Part shown: piece by piece, positions 10,787 to 20,200 of the stretch | Numbering within the stretch: position 1 is the first letter of the stretch | Layout of the letters: the number at the start of each line of letters is the position of its first letter | Source of the DNA: Sphaerolaimus hirsutus | Taxonomy: Eukaryota; Nematoda; Chromadorea; Monhysterida; Sphaerolaimidae | Direction: 5' to 3' | Length of the DNA stretch: 64,000 nt | Assembly (NCBI GenBank): GCA_964036195.1 | Contig: OZ038455.1 | Location: 7,085,855 to 7,149,854 of the forward strand | Made by a program: the position numbers and the translations under genes | Notes under the pieces: generated by a model | The model's database searches: none | Told to the model about the DNA's origin: nothing | The model's input: the letters and a program-made list of their open reading frames with translations, nothing else

Positions 10787-12886
10787 CACCCTACGTGTAA
10801 CCCATTGACAATTTGTCAATGTGTTCAATATTGTTTGACTTGTAAAAGGAAAATTGTTTTAGGTCAAAATCATGAAAACTGCGGTTTTACAAAGTGTTGT
10901 TATTGTCATACCTATGTACCTCGGGAGACGACATTTAGAAAACATCAATTTGAATGTGTGTTTGAAAAACCTATACCCTATGAAACTAGAAACCCTGGAA
11001 GAAAGTTTGAAATTTTATTTTATGATACGGAAACGTTTCAAAAACCAATAGTAGAAAAAAAGGTTCAAAAATGGGGTCAAGATCAAAATTCTGATTCTAC
11101 GGAGACCAACATACAACGTAAGGTGCATACAACCTATGCAGTATATTGTTTAAAGAGGTGTAATGATTGTATTTTCCAGCAAAAAGCGTGTGACTCTTGC
11201 CTAGATTGTACCAGGTTTTTTTATGGTTTAGATGCAATATCAAAATTTTATTATTATATTATGGATTACAAAAGACATGATAATTTGATGGTAATAGCGC
11301 ATAACCTAAGTTTTGATTTATGTGAAATTTTATCGATATTTATAAAAAATGGCCGTATACCAAATTTAATTCTTTCCAATGCTAGAAGAATTTTTTACAT
11401 GCGACTTAACAGTAAAATCACTTTTTTGTGTTCACTGAAATATTTTCCAATGAGTTTGGAACAAGTCGGAAAGGCATTCAATTGTACAAGTCGCAAGGGG
11501 AATTTTCCACATGGTATTATAACCCAGTATAATTTGGAAACTACATATGGATCATTACCAAATCCAGAGTTTTATGATGTAGATAATATGAATGTTGACA
11601 AGAGACGGGAGTTTATGGAATGGTATGAGCAAAATAAATTCAATGAGTTTGACATCAAGAAAGAATGTTATGAATACATAAAATCAGACACTATGGTTTT
11701 AGAAGAAGCATTTGTAAAATTTACAAAGGAAATTTACTATACCTTTAATATTATTCCACACCTCAACTCGAAAAGTCTAAGTAGTTTGGCAAATTTTATT
11801 TGGAAAAGTCAACATGTGGACACTTCCCAAATCGTTCACACTCCACCATATAATAGTTTTAATGTGCATGATAATCAAAGTAAATGGGCGTTGAAAAGTA
11901 TTATAGCTGTTGCCAAATATTTTGGCAATAAATATATTCAATATTCTAGATCTCATGAAGGAGAGAAGGTGATTCAATGCTACGATGAGGATATCAGGGG
12001 TTATAGAAATTTCAAAATTGATTGCGTTGTATACAAAGATGAAAGCAAAAAATAAATTGATTTTTTACGCGAATTTTGCGGATGCAGAGTGCATTCGTGC
12101 ATTCATTGTTTTCCAAATAGGTATATAAAATTTAGACAATCTCATTTAACTCATAAAGAAAATTATGATAATACAATGAGAAGAATAAATTTGATTGAAA
12201 AGCAAACAGGTTTGAAGGTCGAAGTTTGGTGGGAATGTGACATACAAAATTTAAGAAGAGATAGTTTTAATTTTTCAAAAATATATAATTCTGCAAAGGT
12301 GAGGGAACCTTTGAACATGCGTTCGGCATATTACGGAGGACACACAGAGTTATTTAGTTGTTACGCGTCTACTAACCTGAATGGAAACCTATTTGATGAA
12401 AATTTACCTTTGGAATTTGACCCAAATTACACAATTAATGCTGTAGATATATGCAGTCAGTATCCAGCTACTATGAAAAAATTCCCCATGCCTATTAAAG
12501 CACCCAGAGTGATAACACAAGAACAGCTAGAGTTTCTAACAGGTTACAAAAATAAACCTTTACCTTTCGTCGCTGGTGTTTTGCAAGTTGATATTCTACC
12601 ACCAACAAATTTATTATTGCCATGTCTACCAGTGAAAATTGATCAATTTTCAGTATATACATTATGTTATAAATGTGCGAGTACATATGCATCTGGTAAA
12701 GTAAAGTTACCTTCACCGGACGGTTCTTATCAGTGTAATTGTAATTGGAAACAAAGAAAAATTTTTGGAACTTGGTCAGTTAACTGTTTAAATATGGCTT
12801 TAGAGAGAGGATATCAAATTATTCGAGCATATGAGGCCCTCATTTTTGATAATGTTTCCGTCTGGTCACCAGATTCACCCAAGGAA
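10787..12886 (+). pseudogene. polB: Polinton DNA polymerase B, 5' part
   Basis: This is the N-terminal and palm part of a protein-primed family B polymerase, which would copy the element. The frame enters without a start codon near 10787, so the true N-terminus is lost. Visible are a Cys/His-rich segment (CQCVQYCLTC...), exonuclease motif I (YDTET), exonuclease motif II (HNLSFDL), the Y.GG-type motif (YYGGHTE) and palm motif A (DICSQYPATM). One in-frame TAA at 12053-12055 interrupts an otherwise continuous frame, just before a GC..HSC..CFPNR block. The frame ends at the retrotransposon insertion after 12886 and resumes at 25487. Confidence 0.85.
12881..12886 (+). repeat. Target-site duplication, left (AAGGAA)
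   Basis: AAGGAA precedes the left LTR and is repeated at 25487-25492 right after the right LTR. Removing one copy together with the element leaves the polymerase frame in register. Confidence 0.9.
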
Positions 12887-14200
12887 TGTGATGAAGCCAC
12901 CGAAGTCAGCGTCTTCTACCACCGAATCCAGCAGCCCAAGACCGTAGTGAGAAACGGCCTTTAGAGTGGTTGATTTCCCGTTGTAGCCGAACGTCCACTT
13001 GTCGACAGCCAAGTCGAGTTTATTTTGTAGTTGTGTGTTGAAAAAGGGGGTTCGAATTGTTCCAGGTACTTTATTTCGATCAGATACAGCGTGTTACAAA
13101 AGCGCAAAGTCTAGCGAGCTTCCTAATCGAAGTTTCTATCGCTAGCTTATTTTTCGTTCAATAGCTTGGGGTCCGCAGACTGAAGTAAAAACTTCCAAAG
13201 TAGCTAAGACACGGAAATCATGTATAGAAAAACAGCTACAGTAATTTCCTAATACAAATACACAAATAAGTCACAAATGCAACAAATAAACACATCTAGC
13301 CGAAACAGTTGCCTCATACTGCGCGTGCATACATTCAAACAATTATGGTAAAGAAATACCAGGTACAAATTGGGCTAATGGAAAAACTATTAATCTTGAG
13401 AGGCGCGAAGTCGGCAAACTCGGCCGATTTACTAATTTGCTTCAATTTGTCAGAAAACATTGACGCACATTGGAACTAATATAATAGGGTTCGAAACTGT
13501 AAATAGTAGTGCAAATGTTCCTAATGACGTAAATAGAGCAAGGTATATTCAATATAATAATAACAATCACTTCCTGGAAACGTATATTTCATAATGGACA
13601 AATTGGGGCTTACTTAAGTAAATGGGTATAATAATTGAGCAGGGTTTGTAATATATTCTTTGGTATAATTTGAGTAGGGTATTTACCATAATGACAAAGT
13701 AAATATAATATAACTTGTGAGCAGGGTTATAATAATTATGCCTACGCGAAGGGCTTCATAAATACGTACAGTAAATGCTAGTTGCACACAGGGCACTATT
13801 TCTCTATTAGGACGCTGGCCTAAGTACATACGTAGTACATAAATATTTACAAGTTTTGACTTTCCCAAATTGCAAGTAAACCATGTAAATGTATATATAA
13901 TAATGGTCAGAAAATTACGGCGAGTTGAATGAGCCTAATTTCATGTTAATACACCTAAAAATAACTTATTTGACCTTTAAACCTAAATATTCCACATAAA
14001 TGTTTCGATAACTTATAAAACACTTTCCTAATTAAATATTCTCCATGGATAAATAATATAGTGCAAGAAATATATTTTGCGTGGTAAATAAATATAGTGC
14101 ATGAAAAGTAAAATAGTGCAAATAAGTAAATGTGCGAATATGAGCCTAATTATCAATTCTCTGTATTTCTTTATCCATCCATTTTGCCACGGTCAGCACA
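12887..14200 (-). repeat. BEL/Pao 3' LTR
   Basis: This 1314-bp LTR is the 3' LTR in element orientation. Read on the minus strand it begins TGTGCTGACC and ends CTTCATCACA. It matches 24173-25486 nearly perfectly. The long ORF stops only 42 bases before it, so a polypurine tract would have to lie in that short gap; none is obvious. Confidence 0.93.
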
Positions 14201-14242
14201 CTCCGGGCGGAAGAGTTGCTGTACCCCGTTGTTGCGGCAACG

Positions 14243-17200
14243 TCACATGCTGGTGGTGGTGGGCGCCAAAGTGATGAGTGGCGTTTCCACAGTTGCCTCG
14301 GTGGTGAACGTGGTTGTGCGCGAAGTTGTAGGCGTGCGTGAAGTCGTAGGTCCAGTTGCTGGTGATGCCAACGCCGACCTAGCCTGATGATGAAGCAGGT
14401 AGTTGCCCGTGTCGCTTCCTGCGCGTTCGCGTGAGGTGAATTTGCGGATATCAGGCATGTGAACACTGTCTCTGTTCCTGGCTCTGACTTGTCCCTCATC
14501 AGCTGAACTTTCATCTGGCTGAACGTATGCTGATAGTGACTTTGCCATTCTGTCCTCGGTTTCTGCTCTCCTGGCAAATCTGACGGACTGTGTTGAGTTG
14601 GATCTGGCTCTCCTCTTGATTGCTGGTCTCAACTCTGTCTTGCGTACTTTTCTTTGTGGATAATTGGTCTCTTTCTGAGTTGATTTCTTGATAGTATATC
14701 TGATGGCTCTGAAGCATAGCCATATGCATTTGAACGGGCACACTATGCATTTCCATATGCATGTATATACGCATGGTGGAATCACTGGCTTCCCTGTGGC
14801 AATTCTCCAATTGTACCACAGGTATCCTGCAGCTACGATTCCAGCTATCAGGATTGTGATTCCCAGCAGCATTGCGATTGTGTTGATGATCACTTGAAAG
14901 GGTCCTTTCAACATTCCTCCCATAAAGTTAGTGTACCCTTTTGATACTCCAGATATATAGTGACCATATGCCTTGCCGATTCCTGCTGCCGTCTGTCCAA
15001 TTCCAGCTCCAATGCCTTCTATTGAATTTCTGATCACTCTGGGATCCAATGACATATCTGCTGTGTAATCAATCAACTGGTTCTGCACATGCTCCAAATT
15101 CTGTAGTCTCTGAATCTGGCCTCTGACATCCATGAAATTGGTCGCTCTGTTGACAATGTTGGTGAACAGGTGAGGCGCGTCAAACGTGAAGGCCTGCCAC
15201 TGTCCTTTCCATGTCATTTCAATTGGCGTCTCTGTGACATGCACCATTCCATGTGCGGACTTCCACTGTCCATGTTCATTTCTGTACAGGTGCGGTGTGG
15301 TGTGGCTGCAGTCCTCTTCTGGTGATTTCTCCACCAAGTCTCTGCTGCCTGGGCTCTTGAACCACAAGGGCCCATCTTTGTCTAATCTCATTGGTGTGTA
15401 TTTGTAGCATGTCTCTCCCACTTTTCCTGTCTGATAAATTATGTATGGCTGCACTTCCTTGCATTCCCAAAACATAATTGCTTCTCCAGCCCATTCTGCA
15501 TGAACATCCTGTCTTCCCAGCATGGCTCGAATCCCCAATGTTGGATCGATATGGAAAAGCTGAGTCAACATGTCCAGCTGGTTCTTGCGAAGTTGACATA
15601 GCTGATGCCATACAATCGCAAATTGTGCCTGAGTCATCTCTCTGACCACATGTTGCAGGAACTGAAACTTGGAGTTTCTGTCGTCCAATCTGGCATACAA
15701 TGTTCCACTGATTGTTGACTCTCTTGCCTCCACTATCTTTCCTGGCATTGCCCATTCCACAGGCACATCTTCTCTTCTGTCAAACTGGATGAATACACCT
15801 CCTTGATCGGTGTAGTACGTGTCTCCCGGGACACATTCTGAGCCAATTGGCCTCTTTGTCTTGTTGCTGTGGGAGTATGCTGCTTGCAATTTTGACACAA
15901 TAATTGTCTGGCCAGATATTTCTGATTTGAATCTGCCAATTCTCTCATATGCACATTGATGCTTGAAGTTCTCTGTATCCCACACTGTGATTCCATAATT
16001 GTGGTCTCTGCAATGTCCCATCATGGCTCTGCACTGGCTGAAATCTTGCAAGTCGCTGATTACAGTCTTTCCATCGAGTGAAGCCACGGTTCCTTCTTCC
16101 ATGTAGAAGTTACTGACGACATTCTCTTTGTCATGGCAACACCATGAATATTCCACATTCAAGGTTTGATTGGTTGTCCACACTCTGGGCTCCATTTCCA
16201 CCAAAGGTGTTCCTCTGAACATCTTGTGAATTCTTGCATAGTTACAGGCTACCACGCCAACTTGCTGGTATTTCTCAAAATTGCCTGTAATGCCTTTCGC
16301 TCCCCAGAAACTGGTGTGTGTGATGATCTCTTTGATTCTGATGTAGCATCTGTATGCTTTCTCTTTCTGTGGAATCTGTCTCTGTGCGTAAAGTGTAACT
16401 TTCATTGCCTTGACAAAATTCCTTGGTGGGATATGGCACTGCACTTCTTCAGGAACTGTAAGTGCATGTCCATGCCTCCCACTGGTACAAATTTGGTACT
16501 TCTGGCTTTGTGAACTGATCACCTGTTCCACAGGATGATCCTTAATTGCATCCTTGAATCTCTCATAAGTCTGCATTTCTCTGACAGATTTTGGTGGCCA
16601 TTCTGAAGGCAAAGGCGGCAATCCATGATGCGCTGCCAATGATGGTGGCCTTACTGTCGAGGTTTCTAGAACGTATGTTCTGGAAAATACTTCGCTGTAA
16701 GCTTTGCCAGCTTTTCTCAGCGTTGCTGACTCTGACATGCCTGTCAGCATCAATACCATGCACAGCATTCCAATCACCAGACTGCTGGTGGTTGCTGTGG
16801 CTTTCCCTGTTGCATTCCTCAGGACTCTATCTGGTGCTGAGTTCCTCTGAGCAGGGTTTGGTACAGAGTCTCTGTTCGAGCCCTGATTTCTGACATGTTT
16901 CTGGACAATTGCTGGGTCCAGTAAATCCACTTTGACTGTCACTGCTGTCTCTGGGATATCCATTGTCTTTGAATTGATTTCCAGCGGATACAATTGATTG
17001 AGTGGTCTGCTGACCACATTTCTGTTGGCAGTTCTGACTTTTGCTGAGCGAATCTGTCCATCTTTGCTGGGCTCTAACTGCTCGATGCGACCCATCCTCC
17101 ATGCACCTCTGGGCATGTTTTCTTCATAAATCAGCACAACTTCATTCACTTTGGGTTCTTGAGTCGCTGTCAATCTGCCTTGTTTGTGTGTCACCTGAGT

Positions 17201-20200
17201 CCTTTCCCTCAAGCTCGGGATATACTCTTGATGCCACAAGTCCCAGAACTTATCCAAAGTTTGCTGGGTTGTCTCCCAATATTTCTGCAGTTTCGCTGCG
17301 TTATCCATTCTGGGCACAAATTCTTCATCTTTGTCTGCGTCAAACTGTGGTGCTCCAATCTGACCTTCCCCTGTCAGGATGTCCTTTGGCGTCAGCACTC
17401 TGAGGCTCTTTACATCACCATAGATGTAAGAGATTGGCCTGCTGTTGATCACTGCCTCGACTTCTGGCAAAAGTGTCAACAATTCTTGCAGAGTTAACAT
17501 TCTGTGCCCCACAGCTGCTTTGAAATGTTTCTTGGTGATGCCCACCATTCTTTCATAGACTCCTCCCTGCCATGGTGCCATAGGAGTAGTCATGTTCCAC
17601 TGGATTTGTTGCTGTGAGCAGTAAGTCTGTACTGCTCCACTTTTGACCATTTCTGACCATTCCTTTCCAGTATTGATGGCCTTGTCAGTGCTTGTGCTGA
17701 GCACTTTCTCTGTCAATTTGAATTGCGTAGCATTGTCTGAAATCACTGCCTCAGGCTTTCCACGCCTGGCGATGAATCTCCTGACTGCGTTCAGGAATTC
17801 CTGTGCTGTCATGTCCAGCACACTTTCCAGGTGAACTGCACGTGTCACCATACATGTGAACAAACAGATCCACATTTTCCTGTGATCTTTGTCCATTTTG
17901 TACCAAACTGGTCCCAAATAATCCAAGCCCGTGTACTGGAACGGTCTGACTCTCTGAACCCTGGTTTCTGGCAAATCTGGCATTGGTGGAAGCTGGTACG
18001 GCTTCGCTCCCAATTTCTTACAGGTTGGGCAGGTTCTGGTCACATTGTAGATCACCCGTCTGCCCTGTGTAATCCAGTACTTTTGTCTGATCGCTGCCAA
18101 TGTGTGTTGCACTCCTGCGTGCATCAATTTCTCATGCTGGTCTCTGACGATCAGCTGAGTCACTGTAGCCATTGCTGGCAACAGTATGAGTGGCACTGTG
18201 ACCTCCTGTGGGTCTGTATGCTCCATTCTGCCGTGGCACTTCAGGATTCCATCCTGATGCATTTGCACATTGAGCCATTTGATCAACTGCTGGTCTGCAG
18301 CTGTTTTCTTGCTATTCTGGCTGCCTCTGCTGTGGCCTGTTGCCAGAATCTCTGCCACTCTTTTGTAATGATTTTGTTGCGTCACTTTGATCCAATATTT
18401 CAACGCAATCTCTCTCTCTTCAATACTGATAATTCCCTGTGGTTTTATTGTACCACAGATACTTTTCATGATTTCTGACAATCCATTCTGACTGTCATTT
18501 TTGCTGCGCTTTTTGTGCATCTGTCGCACAAATCTCATCACGTATACTGTTGCATCCAGTAATTTTGTCAGTGATGAGAATCTCTGAATCTCAATTCCCA
18601 ATGGGTTGCTGTGCTTGCTTTCATCAGCTTGCACATTGCTGGCATCTGGGTCACTGACCACTTGCTGTGTGGCGCCCAAGTAAATTGGACTGGCTTTTGG
18701 GAACTTGAGCTCTTCTTTCTTGATTTCTGCCATTACTTCTGGCGTAACTGGCTCCACTTTCGGCTCTGGCCATTCTCCAGTCATTAGCCATTCTGGCCCC
18801 TTCCACCACAGGTTACTGCCTTCCAACTCTGACATATTCATGCCTCTTGTGGCCATGTCAGCTGGGTTCTCCAGTCCTGCGATGTGTCTGATGTGCATGT
18901 TTTCTGTCTCACTCTGAATTTTCCTGATTTCATCCAATCTGTTCTTGACAAAACATGCCAGTGGCTTCGCTGTTGTTAGCCACTTCAGACAACAGGTTGA
19001 ATCTGACCATACAACTGTTTGACTGAATTTGACGTCCTTGAGCTCTTTGTGAATAAACTTTGACATTCTGCTGCCGATCAACATTGCTAACAATTCCAGC
19101 CGTGGAATTGTCACTTCTGGTTTCTTTGGAGCGAGTCTCAATCTGGAGTACAGCAGGCTTGATGTGCCGCTGTCATTTTCTGTTTTCTGGCATATGTATG
19201 CCGCTGCGCTGTATGCCATTGCTGAGGCATCAACGAAAATGTGCAGTTGTGCATCTGCACCACTCTGATAATTCAAATTTCTGTTGAACTTGATCCGTCC
19301 AACTTTGAGCAACTCTGTCTCCAATTGCTGCCAAATTGCTGTCTGTTCCTCAGACAGGGGGGTATCCCACTCTTTGGCACTTGGTCCTGAATGCCATAAC
19401 GTCTGCAAAAATCTCTTTGCTGGCAGTAGGACAGGACTGACGAGTCCCATTGGATCAAAACATCCCGCAGTCACTTTTGCAACTGTCCTTTTAGTGGGAA
19501 ATTTGATTTTCTGGTCAGTTTCTGATAATTGTGATTGCTGGACTGTCTTTGGCGTTTTCAGCCACATCTGGTCGCTTTCTGTGTCCCATTTCATTCCTAG
19601 GACTGTTGTGACAATTTCCTTGGCTACATCTGACTCTGCCAATTGCCAAGTAAAGTTCTTATTGTTGCTGTTCCATTCTCTCAGATTCATCTGTGCCTCT
19701 GTGAACAGCACTTTGGATTCCTGGTACAATTCGATTGCTTTCTGCTCTGTGTCCACACTGAGGATCAAATTATCCACATACAGATTTTCATCGATCAATT
19801 TTGCATTTTCTGTGCCAGCTTGATTCAAGTGGTATCTGACTGTCAGCGCCAGCAGCGCTGGGCTGCAGATTATACCAAATGGTACTCTGGCAAATCTGTA
19901 AATTTGAATGTTGTCCTCCATAGATGGTTTCGTGGGATCCTTGTACCACAGAAATCTTGTCACATTTCTGGCACTGTCCTGCAGACTAATCTGCAGAAAC
20001 GCTTTCTCTATGTCTGCGACCAGTGCAATTCCATGCAATCGGAATCGCATCAGCATCCCTACCAGCTGTGGTAGTATAACTGGACCGCGGTACATGCACT
20101 CATTCAAGCTTGGCATGCCTGGCGGTTTCGCTGAGGCATCATATACCTCTCTGACCTTTGTGGTAGTTTTCTCTGGCGTTATCACTGGTTGATGAGGCAA

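Noticed and set aside
13683-13868. 61-codon ORF found identically in both LTRs
   Set aside because: The duplication comes from the LTRs themselves; no coding signal or conservation in the third LTR fragment.
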